In this document: positions 11,262-20,575 of the stretch, one piece after another | How the letters are laid out: the number at the start of each line of letters is the position of its first letter | Numbering within the stretch: the stretch's first letter is position 1 | NCBI RefSeq assembly: GCF_004345365.1 | Contig: NZ_SLVF01000002.1 | Coordinates: forward strand, 310,001-374,000 | Origin: Kribbella sp. VKM Ac-2568 | Lineage (GTDB): Bacteria; Actinomycetota; Actinomycetes; Propionibacteriales; Kribbellaceae | Length of the DNA stretch: 64,000 nucleotides | Direction of reading: 5' to 3' | Notes under the pieces: model-generated | Databases searched by the model: none | What the model was told of the DNA's origin: nothing | The model's input: only the letters and a program-made list of their open reading frames with translations | Made by a program: the position numbers and the translations under genes

Positions 11262-13553
11262 CTAGCGAGCGTCGTACCGACGGCTCGTCAGCCAGGTCGC
11301 GATCTGGCTGCGGGAGTTGAAGCCGAGCTTGTCGAGGATGTGGACGACATGTGACTCCGCGGTCCGCCGGCTGATCACCAGGCGGAGCGCGATCTCCTTG
11401 TTTGTCAGTCCCTGCGCCACGAGCTCGGCCACCTCGTACTCCCTCTCACTCAGCGATCCTCTTCCGGGCCGGGCGGGAGCCACCGCGCCGTCGGCGTCTG
11501 CCTCGCGCCCCACGGCATAGACCATCGCTTGATGGAACTCCACGGACGCGGCCGTCCCGCGGTCGAAGGCCGCCTGGTAGCGGGAACTGCCGAGCGCGTT
11601 CAGCACGTCCCGCTCGCAGGCGTCATGGGCGTCGATCATTTTCAGCGAGCCCAGCAACCGGTGCCCACCGACCAGCGACCACACCTTGTTCGCCACTCCC
11701 AGAAGCTCGGCTGCGCGCTCGTGCCGCCCCGAAGCGGCGGTCGTCCAGCACAGCAGCTCGAGCGAGTTGATCGCGCCAAGGACATCGTTGAAGGCTTGCG
11801 CGAGCCTGATGGCCTGCGTCAGACCTTTGACCGCCTCGTCATGGTTGCCTTGCATCCAGTCCGCGAGCGCGGCGGCGAAGAGCAAGCTGCGGCGAGCGAA
11901 CTGCTCGCCAGTGTCGTCGCAGCGCCCGAGAGCCCGGCGGGCGAGCGCCATGCCCTCGGCGAGATGCCCCTGCCAGAGCTCGGCCTGCGCGACGGCCGAG
12001 TAGAGCATCAGCACGAAGCTGCTCGGCTCCCCCAGGCCCTCGAGACGCCTGATCGACTCCTCGAAGAGCGGCGCCGACTTCTCGATCTCACCAGTCAGGA
12101 AGTAGTAGGAGCCGAGGAGAAACTTCGTGTGGCCGAGCATGTCTTCGTCCTGGTGCTTCCGCGCCCATGCGTCGGCCTCCTGGGCGTGGGAGTAGGTCGA
12201 TGAGGCGTACCCCATCAGGCTCAGCGCGTACGCGGTGATGCCCAGCGCCGCAGCGCGGTCTCGGCTGGGCTCCGGGTTGAGCTCCAAGGCCTGTTCCAGC
12301 CAGAGCCTGCCCTCAGCCGGATGACCACAGAACAACCACTGGAAGTGCAGGGCGACAACCAGCCGCAGACCGATCGCCACCTGGTCCGGACTCCCCAGAC
12401 TGAACTGCAGCGCTGCGCGGAGGTTGGCGTGCTCCTGCCTGGCTTGCGCGTACGTCTTGGTCTGAGCGGTGCTGCGGCGCCAGTCCCGGCTCCATCCCTC
12501 GGCAAGCCGCAGGTAGTGATCGCGGTGGCGGGCCCGTACCGCGTCCTCCTCCCCCGCCTCGCGGAGTCGTCGAAGTCCGTACTGGCGAATCGTCTCCAGA
12601 AGGTGGAAGCGTGCAGTCCCCTGCTCCGATTGCACGATCGACTTGTCCACCAAGTTGGCGAGCAACTCGAGCACGTCGAGTGGTGCGACGTCCCGACCTG
12701 AACAGACCTCCTCAGCCGCAGCGAGATCGAATCCTCCGGCGAAGACGGAGAGCCTGGCCCACAGTGTTCGCTCTGCCGGAGTGCACAGGGCGTGACTCCA
12801 GTCGATGGTCGCCGCCAGCGTGTGCCGCGCAGGACTTGACCTGCTTCCAGGAGCCAGCACCTTGTCGAGCCTGTCCAGCAAGGCGTCGACCGAGAGCACG
12901 CGTAGCCAAGCAGCGGCCAGTTCGACGGCCAGCGGGATCCCATCCAGCCGCCGGCAGACCTCGACGACCTGAGACCAGTTCTGCTCATCGACCGTGAAGC
13001 CGGCGGACGTCGCCACAGCTCGATCAGCGAACAACCTCACGACGTCCCGTTCGTGGGCGTCGGCCAGGTCGCGGACCTCACCGACGACGAGCGGCTGCAC
13101 GGAGTACACATGTTCTCCCTCGACACCTAGGACGTGCCGGCTGGTCGCGAGCACGCGGATGCCGGGCGCGGCCGGCAGTAGCCGCCCGATGAGCACCGCA
13201 CACGCCTCAGCGAGGTGCTCACAGTTGTCGAGCACCAGCAGCAGCGACCGGTCACCTAGGTACTCCGTCAGCCTGGCCGCCGGATCTTCGTCGGCGTCCC
13301 GCAACCCCAACGTCATCCCGATCGTCTTCGCCAACAGCCCGGGATCGTGCACAGCTGCGAGCTCAACGAGCCACACGCCGTCGGGAAAAGTCCGCTGAAC
13401 CCGTACTGCGGTCCGCAGCGCGAGCCGGGTCTTGCCCACTCCACCCGGACCGGTCAGCGTGACTAGTCGGCTGGTGGCGAGCAGGGCCCGGACCTCCAGC
13501 AACTCCTGGCGTCGTCCGACGAAGCTGGTCAACTCCGCAGGCAGGGTTGTCAT
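11262..13553 (-). CDS. STAND-type LuxR regulator (NB-ARC ATPase, TPR-like, LuxR HTH)
   Basis: The 763-aa protein begins directly with an AAA/NB-ARC-like ATPase: Walker A GPGGVGKT at residues 35-42, a LVLDNCEH Walker B, and an ATSRHVLG sensor segment. A winged-helix and TPR-like alpha-helical middle (about 330-680) and a C-terminal LuxR helix-turn-helix (about 700-760, LSEREYEVAELVAQGLTNK) follow. Such proteins use NTP binding to switch a large oligomeric activator on a ligand signal. The target and ligand are unknown. It is convergent with the aminotransferase gene and has no obvious operon partner. Confidence 0.88.
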   Translation of the reverse strand: MTTLPAELTSFVGRRQELLEVRALLATSRLVTLTGPGGVGKTRLALRTAVRVQRTFPDGVWLVELAAVHDPGLLAKTIGMTLGLRDADEDPAARLTEYLGDRSLLLVLDNCEHLAEACAVLIGRLLPAAPGIRVLATSRHVLGVEGEHVYSVQPLVVGEVRDLADAHERDVVRLFADRAVATSAGFTVDEQNWSQVVEVCRRLDGIPLAVELAAAWLRVLSVDALLDRLDKVLAPGSRSSPARHTLAATIDWSHALCTPAERTLWARLSVFAGGFDLAAAEEVCSGRDVAPLDVLELLANLVDKSIVQSEQGTARFHLLETIRQYGLRRLREAGEEDAVRARHRDHYLRLAEGWSRDWRRSTAQTKTYAQARQEHANLRAALQFSLGSPDQVAIGLRLVVALHFQWLFCGHPAEGRLWLEQALELNPEPSRDRAAALGITAYALSLMGYASSTYSHAQEADAWARKHQDEDMLGHTKFLLGSYYFLTGEIEKSAPLFEESIRRLEGLGEPSSFVLMLYSAVAQAELWQGHLAEGMALARRALGRCDDTGEQFARRSLLFAAALADWMQGNHDEAVKGLTQAIRLAQAFNDVLGAINSLELLCWTTAASGRHERAAELLGVANKVWSLVGGHRLLGSLKMIDAHDACERDVLNALGSSRYQAAFDRGTAASVEFHQAMVYAVGREADADGAVAPARPGRGSLSEREYEVAELVAQGLTNKEIALRLVISRRTAESHVVHILDKLGFNSRSQIATWLTSRRYDAR

Positions 13554-13637
13554 CCACCACCTCGCCGCGCTCCGCGATCAGATCCAGGTTGAATCTATTA
13601 CAGAGCGGGCGAGCGGCGGTAGTGAACGCGACGGGAT

Positions 13638-14618
13638 TCAGCCGAGCAGATGCTTCAGATCTGCAGCCGCGTGCCGGAACTCAGCCCGGGTGGACGGCAA
13701 GTCGTGGATCGGGTTGAGCAGCGCCATGTCGTGGATCTGGCCGACGTACTGGATCGAGATGACGTCGACGCCGGCCTCGTCGAGCTTGTGGCCGTAGGCC
13801 TGACCCTCGTCCCGCAGTACGTCGTTGCCCGAGGTGTGGATGATCGCCGGGGGCAGGCCCCCCAGCTGGTCCACCCGGGCCTGCAGCGGAGCGGCGTACG
13901 GGTTGTGGCGGGTGGCCTCGTCGGGCGCGTAGGTGTCCCAGCCGAACTTCATGAAGGCCGTCGGCAGGAACCGTCCGTCGGCGAACTCACGGTAGGAGTC
14001 CGTGTCGAAGCGCGCGTCCGTGGCCGGGTAGAGCAGCAACTGCGCCTTGATCTCGGGACCGTCGTGGTCTCGTGCGTAAAGCGTGAGCGCCGCGCTGAGG
14101 TTGCCCCCGACGCTGTTGCCCGCGACCGCCAGTCGGCTCGCGTCGAGACCGGCCGACCCGCCCTCGCGAGCCACCCACTGCAGCGCGGCGTACGCCTCCT
14201 CGAGCTGGGTCGGGAAAACCGCGTCCGGGATCGGCGTGTACTCGACGAAGACCACCGCGTACCCGGTTTCGACGACGAGGTCCCGGGTCAGCCGCTGGTG
14301 GTTGTCGAAGTCGCCCGCGATCCACACGCCACCGTGCAGGAACAGGATCACTGGCAGCGTCTCGGTGACCCCGCTCGGCCGCTGGATGTAGATCTTCGTC
14401 GTTGTGCCGTCGACCGAGATGTCCCGCTCCTCGACGTCGACGCCACTCAGGTCGACGGGCACGGTGGCCTGCAGGCCGCTGAGAGTGGCCCGGACCTCGT
14501 CGCCCGGCAGCAACCAGAAGGGATCCGGGTTCTTGTTCAGCACGGCCAGGAACTCGCGGACCCGTCGCTCGATCCTCGGGTCGGTGCCGGCGTCGGGAAC
14601 CTCGAACGATGCGCTCAT
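13638..14618 (-). CDS. HSL-family alpha/beta hydrolase (esterase)
   Basis: The 326-aa cytoplasmic esterase is of the hormone-sensitive-lipase type. The oxyanion motif HGG is at residues 95-97 (LFLHGGVWIAGDF), the nucleophile S169 is in AGNSVGGN, a likely acid is D266 in TSGNDVLRDEG, and the base H296 is in GQIHDMALLN. No signal peptide is seen. The substrate is probably a short-chain ester but cannot be read from sequence. A strong hairpin separates it from the prolyl oligopeptidase gene upstream, so it probably has its own promoter. Confidence 0.92.
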   Translation of the reverse strand: MSASFEVPDAGTDPRIERRVREFLAVLNKNPDPFWLLPGDEVRATLSGLQATVPVDLSGVDVEERDISVDGTTTKIYIQRPSGVTETLPVILFLHGGVWIAGDFDNHQRLTRDLVVETGYAVVFVEYTPIPDAVFPTQLEEAYAALQWVAREGGSAGLDASRLAVAGNSVGGNLSAALTLYARDHDGPEIKAQLLLYPATDARFDTDSYREFADGRFLPTAFMKFGWDTYAPDEATRHNPYAAPLQARVDQLGGLPPAIIHTSGNDVLRDEGQAYGHKLDEAGVDVISIQYVGQIHDMALLNPIHDLPSTRAEFRHAAADLKHLLG

Positions 14619-14636
14619 CTGACTTCTCCCTGCTCA

Positions 14637-14674
14637 GGTGGGACTGGTAGCTCGAGTCCACCACCGGTCCCACC
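14637..14674 (-). terminator. Hairpin between the prolyl oligopeptidase and esterase genes
   Basis: GGTGGGACtGGT pairs with ACCgGTCCCACC (12 positions, one mismatch) across a 14-nt loop, 29 nt past the oligopeptidase stop. It has no U tract, as is common in high-GC actinobacteria. Confidence 0.55.
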
Positions 14675-14702
14675 GGCAGGCATCCGTCAGAATACTGACC
14701 CG

Positions 14703-16763
14703 CTACTGCGGTCGCAGACCTGTGTGATGCGCGGCGAACGCCAGTAGGTCGGCCCATTCCGAGGCGACCATGGCCGCGGGCTTACCGAAGCCGTGGCCGG
14801 TGTTGACCTCGATCCGGCTCAGCACTGGACGATCTCCGGCCTGCACGTGCTGCAGCGTCGCCATGAACTTGTGACTGTGCAGCGGCACCACCCGGTCGTC
14901 GTGGTCGCCGGTCACGACCAGCGTCGCCGGGTACGACGTACCGGCGCGCAGGTTGTGCAGCGGTGAGTAGGCGACCAGGTCCTCGAACTGTGCGGCGTCG
15001 TCCGGCAGCCCGAAGTCCGACGCCCACGCAGCACCCACGGTGAACAGGTGGAACCGCAGCATGTCCATCACGCCGACCCCGGGTAGTGCCACCGCGAACA
15101 GGTCCGGCCGCTGGGTCATCACCGCGCCCACCAGCAGGCCGCCGTTGCTGCGGCCGTGGATGGCGAGTTGCTGCGGCGTGGTCACCTTGGTCTTCTGCAG
15201 GTGCTCGCCGACCGCGATGAAGTCGTCGAAGACGTTTTGCTTGTTCGCCAGCCGCCCCTCGTCGTGCCAGGAACTGCCGTACTCGCCGCCGCCGCGCAGG
15301 TTGGTGATCACCAGTACGCCGCCGGCCGCGAGCCAGGCGGGCCACCCCGGCCGGTAATCGGCCAGCACCGGGATGCGGAAGCCGCCGTACCCCCACATGA
15401 GCGTGGGCCGCGGCTGGTCGAGGGTCAGGTCGGCCCGGCTGATCAGGAAATACGGCACCTCGCGGCCCGGTTCGACCCGTCGGGTGACGGTGATCTCCGG
15501 CGAGGTGAAGCCCGCGCCAGCCGGTACGAGCTCAGGCAGTGCGCGGAACTCACCCGAGACCGCGGAGACGACGTACGAGACTGTCGGGTCGGTGGTCGAC
15601 GACAGGCCGACGAACACCTCGTCGTGCTTGGGTGACGCGTTCAGGCCGACGACTCCCCCACCAGGCACCGGCACCACCCGCGGATTGCCGCCGTCCAGGT
15701 CGTACAGCGAGAGCACTGGCTGCGCGTCGATCAGGGACAGCACGGCCAGACCGGCCGCGGTCCCGCGGACAGACTGCAGCGCGCCTTCGCCCTCGGGAAT
15801 CAGGTCTGTGAAAGTGCCCTCCAGGTCCGAGGTCACCACCCGGCCCCGCGACGCGTCCCGGTCGGTCCGGAGGACGAGCCGGTCGCCGGACATGCGGACG
15901 AAGGCGGTCTCGTCGCGGAACTCGTCGATCACCTTGATCGGCTCGCCGAGCCCGCCGTCCGTGATCGGGTAGAGCCAGAGCCTGGTCGCCGGGTCCGTGC
16001 CCTCGCTGATCGTCACGACGAGGTAGCGGTCGTCGTCGGAGACCTCCGGCCCGATGAAGATCCGGTCGTTCTCCGGGAAGCTCAGGATCAGCTGGTCGTC
16101 CTCCTGCGGCGTCCCGACCTTGTGCAGCTTCAACTGGCCCCCGCCGAGCGCCTTCGTCTCGGTGCCCTCGCTGCGACCACTGGCCGGGTAGTGCAGGTAC
16201 AGGTACGCCGAGGAGTCCGGCAGCCAGGTGGCCTCGCAGAACTTGGCCTGGGTGACCACGTCGTCCACCTCGGCGCCGGTGGCGACCTCCAGTAGCCGGA
16301 AGGTGATCCAGTCGCTACCGCTCTCGTTCACGCCGTACGCGAAGTACTGGCCGTCCGGGCTGACCGTGTAGCTGCCCAGGGAGTCGGTGCCGTCCTCGGA
16401 GAGCTTGTTCGGGTCGATGAGGACCCGGCCGCCGTCGAGCAGCCCCTGCAGGGAGTCGGCGACGGACACGACGTCCTGGGCCTGGGTGCCGTCGTTGCGG
16501 CCGACGAAGAACCAGCCGGACTCCTGAGCCGGTACGCCGGCCCGCGGGCGCGCCAGGATCGCGGTCATCGTCTGCTGGAACCACTCCCGCTCGGGGTAGC
16601 TCGACAGTTCGGTCTCGGTGGCCTCGTTCTGACGGCGGACCCAGTCCTTGGTCTCGGTGGAGTCGGGGTCCTCCAGCCAGCGGTACGGGTCGGCGATCTC
16701 ACGGCCGTGCAGGGTGTCGACGACGCTCTCGTCGCGGCGGCTCTCGGGGTACTCGGAGGTCAT
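14703..16763 (-). CDS. Prolyl oligopeptidase family serine peptidase (S9A)
   Basis: The 686-aa peptidase has an N-terminal stretch VVDTLHGREIADPYRWLED typical of S9A, a seven-bladed propeller, and a C-terminal alpha/beta hydrolase domain. The triad is S539 (HGRSNGGLLVG), D622/D623 (TGDHDDRVVPLHSH) and H657 (NTGHGFGKP). There is no signal peptide, so it is probably cytoplasmic, cutting short peptides after proline. I used the ATG at 16763, where the family sequence begins; the frame is open for 33 codons further upstream, but these look non-coding. Confidence 0.95.
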   Translation of the reverse strand: MTSEYPESRRDESVVDTLHGREIADPYRWLEDPDSTETKDWVRRQNEATETELSSYPEREWFQQTMTAILARPRAGVPAQESGWFFVGRNDGTQAQDVVSVADSLQGLLDGGRVLIDPNKLSEDGTDSLGSYTVSPDGQYFAYGVNESGSDWITFRLLEVATGAEVDDVVTQAKFCEATWLPDSSAYLYLHYPASGRSEGTETKALGGGQLKLHKVGTPQEDDQLILSFPENDRIFIGPEVSDDDRYLVVTISEGTDPATRLWLYPITDGGLGEPIKVIDEFRDETAFVRMSGDRLVLRTDRDASRGRVVTSDLEGTFTDLIPEGEGALQSVRGTAAGLAVLSLIDAQPVLSLYDLDGGNPRVVPVPGGGVVGLNASPKHDEVFVGLSSTTDPTVSYVVSAVSGEFRALPELVPAGAGFTSPEITVTRRVEPGREVPYFLISRADLTLDQPRPTLMWGYGGFRIPVLADYRPGWPAWLAAGGVLVITNLRGGGEYGSSWHDEGRLANKQNVFDDFIAVGEHLQKTKVTTPQQLAIHGRSNGGLLVGAVMTQRPDLFAVALPGVGVMDMLRFHLFTVGAAWASDFGLPDDAAQFEDLVAYSPLHNLRAGTSYPATLVVTGDHDDRVVPLHSHKFMATLQHVQAGDRPVLSRIEVNTGHGFGKPAAMVASEWADLLAFAAHHTGLRPQ

Positions 16764-16832
16764 GCCAGCCAACCTAGTACGCCGTACCGACTCCCTTCCG
16801 CCGGTTTTCCCTTGCAGGCGGCGACTGGGCGT

Positions 16833-16893
16833 CCCACTCACCGGACCTTCGGCGGGCGGCATCCCGCGCTAGGCGTCCGGACCGGTGAGTGGG
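16833..16893 (-). terminator. Long inverted repeat downstream of phoD
   Basis: CCCACTCACCGG pairs perfectly with CCGGTGAGTGGG over a 37-nt loop. It lies in the 183-nt gap between the phoD stop and the oligopeptidase start. It is terminator-like or a processing site; the long loop lowers confidence. Confidence 0.45.
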
Positions 16894-16946
16894 CCGCTCC
16901 CCAGAGCCAGACCGGGGCGGTGGGGCGGGGAAAGAGTCAAATACAG

Positions 16947-18480
16947 TCAGTGCCGTCCGGCGGGGTTCAGGTCCTTGCGCCACAGGACCTCGCCGTAGAG
17001 GTTGCGCAGCGACGCGGTGAAGACCTCGGTGCGCGGGTCGATCTCGACGTGGCCGAAGAACTGGTTGCCGCCGCTCGGGGGCTGGCTCGGGAAGTCCGCC
17101 GCCTTCACGAACTCCACCTTCGGACCGAAGGTCGAGTCGAGCCCGTTCGGGCCGAAGGTGCCGGCGTTGACCGGACCGGCGACGAGTTCCCAGAACGGGT
17201 CGAAGTCGGTGAAGGCCGCGCGGGACGGGTCGTAGTGGTGTGCGGCGCAGTAGTGCACGTCCGCGGTCAGCCAGACCGTGTTCCGCACCTTGCGGCGCTT
17301 GAACTGGCTCAGCACCCAGGCGATCTCGTGCTCACGACCACCCGGCGCTCCGGCCAGACCGTTGGCGACCGCCTCGATCTCGTTGCCGTCCGGGACGAGC
17401 AGGCCGAGCGGCATGTCGCTGGCGATCACCTTCCAGGCAGCCTTCGACGCAGCGACCTCCCGCACCAGCCAAGCGGCCTGCTCCGCTCCCAGCATCGCGA
17501 CCGGGCCGGCGACACCCGGGGCCGGGTTGGCGCCGCGGTAGGTCCGCATGTCCAGGCAGAACACGTCCAGCAGCGGGCCGTAGCTCACCTTGCGGTCGAT
17601 CCGGTTCCGCCCGGCCGGGTGCGTCATCGGCAGGTACTCGAGGAACGCCTTGCGCGCCCCGCGCCGCGAGCACGTCGACCCGCTTCTCGGTGTACCGGTC
17701 GTCGGTCAGGATCTCGCCGGGGTACCAGTTGTTCAGGGTCTCGTGGTCGTCCCACTGGCTGACGATCGGCACGTCGGCGTACAGGTCCAGCACGTTCTGG
17801 TCGAGCAGGTTGTACTTGTAACGGCCGCGATACTCGGCCAGTGTCTCGGCGACCTTGGAGACCTCCTCGGTCACCACGTTCTTCCAGATGGTGCCGTCGG
17901 CAACCTTCAGCTCGGCCTCGATCGGGCCGTCGGCGTAGATGTTGTCGCCGGAGTGCAGGAAGAAGTCGGGCCGGGTCTGGTGCATCGCCTTGTACGCGAC
18001 CATGCCGCCGATCTCGGGGTTGATGCCGTATCCCTGGCCGGCGGTGTCCCCGGTCCAGACGAAGCTCACCGGGCGGTTGCGGCCCGGAGTACTGAAGGAG
18101 CCTTCGGCGGTCTCGCCGACCCGGCCGGACGAGTCCTCGAAGCCGATCCGGTAGTCGTAGCGCTGGCCGGGCCGGAGTCCCTTCAGCGGCAACTGGGCGG
18201 TGAAGTCCTCGTCGGCCGAGGTGATCGGGCCCCGCAGCCGCACTGCCTTGTCGAACCGGCCATGGCTGGTCAGGTCGACGACGAGGCGGGCGCGGCGATC
18301 CGTCCGGGACCAGACGACGGCCGAGTTCGAGGTGACGTCGCCGCTGGCGATCCCGGACGGCAGGGCGGGCCGGGTACGGCGGACGAGGTTGGGGGCAGCG
18401 GCGGCGGTTGCGGCCGGTACGGCGACGGTGGCGCTCGCGGCGGCGGTGGCGGCCAGCAGCTGGCGGCGGCTCAGGTTCAT
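16947..18480 (-). pseudogene. phoD: Tat-exported alkaline phosphatase D (PhoD-like), apparent +1 frameshift
   Basis: The N-terminus MNLSRRQLLAATAAASA is a Tat signal with SRRQLL and an Ala-rich helix. The PhoD domain shows SGDNIYADGP, WDDHETLNNWYP and, in the second frame, TADVHYCAAHHY, all metal-ligand segments. The frame breaks at the C4 run 17657-17660. Upstream reads RVDVLAARGAQ; removing one base of the run continues as ARARKAFLEYLPMTHPAGR in the downstream frame, which runs to 16947 and completes a normal ~510-aa enzyme. I cannot tell a true inactivating mutation from a sequencing error. If intact, it would hydrolyse phosphodiesters or monoesters outside the cell. Confidence 0.85.
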
Positions 18481-18498
18481 GAAGCCGAAGGTGCTCTT

Positions 18499-18520
18499 CC
18501 AGGGTGACGGCAGGGTGACC
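18499..18520 (-). promoter_or_regulatory. Possible PHO box upstream of phoD
   Basis: On the minus strand there are two direct repeat units exactly 11 nt apart, GGTCACCCTGC then CGTCACCCTGG. The actinobacterial PhoP box is built of 11-nt units with the core GTTCACC; these cores match 6/7 and 5/7. The site lies 19-40 nt before the phoD ATG, close for an activator unless the leader is very short. Confidence 0.45.
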
Positions 18521-18617
18521 TTCGAGCGAACTACCTGACAACTCAGCCAGGGTGTTCTCACCCTTGTGTGGGGACCGATGATGGAGGGAAGTCAGGGCCG
18601 AAAGGGAATGCCGGGGA

Positions 18618-19328
18618 ATGAGCAGAGAACACCGCCTCACGCAGGTCTTCATCACGCTGGCCGACACCTTGGTCGCCGAGTTCGACCTGGTCGACTTCCT
18701 CGGCATGCTCGCCGAGGCGACGGTCGAGCTGCTCGACGTGGACGCGGCCGGCCTGATGCTGGCCGACGACCACGGCGTACTGCACGTGATGGCCTCCTCG
18801 GACGACCAGGCCGAACTGCTGGAGCTGTTCGAGCTGCAGCAGAACGAGGGACCGTGCCCGGAGTGCTTCCGGACCGGCGTACCGGTCGTCAACGTCGACC
18901 TGGCCGACTGGCCCGACTTCGCCTCGGCAGCGGCGGCCGGTGGTTATGTCTCCGCACATGCCCTGCCGCTGCGACTCCGCGGCCAGGTGATCGGCGCGAT
19001 GAACCTGTTCCGGTCCAACCCGACTCCGCTCACCGAGGAGGACGCCGCGCTCGGGCAAGCCCTCGCCGACATGGCGACGATCGGCCTGCTGCACGAACGG
19101 GAGCTGCGCGGCCAGCAGGAGCTCGCCGGGCAGCTCCAGCACGCGCTGGACAGCCGCGTCGTGATCGAACAGGCCAAGGGGATGCTGGCCGAACGAGCCG
19201 GCGTGAGCCTGCCGGACGCCTTCACCGCAATGCGTTCGTACGCCCGGGGCCGGGGCTGCGGGCTGACTTCCGTGGCCCACGGTGTGCTCGACGGCACACT
19301 CCAAACTTCTGCACTGCTGACCCGCTGA
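18618..19328 (+). CDS. GAF-ANTAR domain transcription antitermination regulator
   Basis: The 236-aa protein has an N-terminal GAF sensor domain (about 15-160, containing NEGPCPECFRTGVPVVNVDL) and a C-terminal ANTAR RNA-binding three-helix domain (about 165-230, SRVVIEQAKGMLAERAGVSL). ANTAR proteins bind paired hexaloop RNA hairpins to prevent termination. The GAF domain would sense a small ligand or redox state; C81 and C84 in GPCPEC are candidates. It is transcribed divergently from phoD with a 137-nt shared upstream region, and no target hairpin pair was identified nearby. Confidence 0.92.
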   Translation: MSREHRLTQVFITLADTLVAEFDLVDFLGMLAEATVELLDVDAAGLMLADDHGVLHVMASSDDQAELLELFELQQNEGPCPECFRTGVPVVNVDLADWPDFASAAAAGGYVSAHALPLRLRGQVIGAMNLFRSNPTPLTEEDAALGQALADMATIGLLHERELRGQQELAGQLQHALDSRVVIEQAKGMLAERAGVSLPDAFTAMRSYARGRGCGLTSVAHGVLDGTLQTSALLTR

Positions 19329-19443
19329 GTTGCGCCCGATGGTCGGCCGTGGTTCCGTTGACGGTGTCAGCCACTTTCTCGTGGCGCTGCCCTGGACCCG
19401 GTAGCGCATCTCGACCGATGCACTCCCGGATGGGGCGTTCTCA

Positions 19444-20523
19444 TTGTCACAGCTCGTCGCGGATGACAGACATCCGCAAGGCCCGCAGGCGCGGCACGCA
19501 AGTCTCTACACCGACCTCTCGCACACTGTGCGTGACCTTGGTCTGCTCCGGCGCCGCTACGGCTACTACTGGACCCGCATCGGGTTGGTACTGGCCGCGC
19601 TGGGCGGAATCATCACCGGCTTCATCCTCCTCGGCGACTCCTGGTTCCAGCTGCTGATGGCCGGCGCGCTCGCGGTCGTTCTCACCCAGGTCGCGTTCCT
19701 CAGCCACGACAGCGCACACCGGCAGATCTTCGACTCGGCCGCCTGGAACGACTGGACCGCCCGGCTGCTGTCCGGCGGACTCGCCGGGATGAGCGTCACC
19801 TGGTGGCGCAACAAGCACAGCAAGCACCACAACGCGCCCAACCAGCTGGGCAAGGACCCCGACATCGCGATCGGAGTGGTCGCCTTCACCCCTGACCACG
19901 TCGCCCGCCGTACCGGCCTGGTCAAGTGGCTCGGCGATCGGCAGGGCTGGCTTTTCTTCCCGCTGCTGACGCTGGAGGGGCTGAGCCTGCACGTGGCGAG
20001 CATCCGGCACCTCTTCCGGCGCGGGGCGACCCGGCTGGAGCGCATCGAGGCCGCGGTCGTCGTGTCCCGGATCGGCGGCTACATCGCCGCCCTCTACATC
20101 GTGCTGCCGATGGGCAAAGCCAGCGCCTTCCTCGGGCTGCAACTCGCCTTGTTCGGCGTCTTCCTGGGCGCCTCGTTCGCGCCGAACCACAAGGGCATGC
20201 CGCTGGTGCCGGCCACGATGAAGCTGGACTTCCTGCGCCGCCAGGTGCTGATGTCCCGCAACATCCGCGGCGGTGTGATGGTGGACTTCGCGATGGGCGG
20301 CCTCAACTACCAGATCGAGCACCACCTCTTCCCGAGCATGCCCAGGCCGACGCTGCGGAAGGTGCGGCCGATCGTTCGCGAGTACTGCCAGGTGCACGGC
20401 GTGAAGTACACCGAGGTCGGTCTGTTCGAGTCCTACCGGATCGTCATCGACTACCTGAACAACGTCGGGCTGAGGGCGCGCGACCCGTTCCAGTGCCCGC
20501 TCGCCGCCACGATGCGGAAGTAG
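19444..20523 (+). CDS. Membrane fatty acid desaturase
   Basis: The 359-aa diiron membrane desaturase has the three His boxes HDSAH (88-92), HSKHH (125-129) and QIEHH (290-294). Four or so transmembrane helices lie between them. The QIEHH third box is like that of front-end or acyl-lipid desaturases. The only in-frame initiator near the family start is TTG at 19444, with a weak ribosome site, so the exact N-terminus is uncertain. It probably adjusts membrane lipid fluidity. A strong hairpin ends the unit. Confidence 0.9.
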   Translation: MSQLVADDRHPQGPQARHASLYTDLSHTVRDLGLLRRRYGYYWTRIGLVLAALGGIITGFILLGDSWFQLLMAGALAVVLTQVAFLSHDSAHRQIFDSAAWNDWTARLLSGGLAGMSVTWWRNKHSKHHNAPNQLGKDPDIAIGVVAFTPDHVARRTGLVKWLGDRQGWLFFPLLTLEGLSLHVASIRHLFRRGATRLERIEAAVVVSRIGGYIAALYIVLPMGKASAFLGLQLALFGVFLGASFAPNHKGMPLVPATMKLDFLRRQVLMSRNIRGGVMVDFAMGGLNYQIEHHLFPSMPRPTLRKVRPIVREYCQVHGVKYTEVGLFESYRIVIDYLNNVGLRARDPFQCPLAATMRK

Positions 20524-20537
20524 CTCACCAACAGCGG

Positions 20538-20562
20538 GAGGACCGCGGTTATCGCGGTCCTC
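20538..20562. terminator. Bidirectional terminator between desaturase and lacI
   Basis: GAGGACCGCG-gttat-CGCGGTCCTC is a perfect 10-bp stem with a 5-nt loop between two convergent genes. It begins 15 nt after the desaturase stop. Confidence 0.85.
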
Positions 20563-20575
20563 TGCGCTGTCGCCT

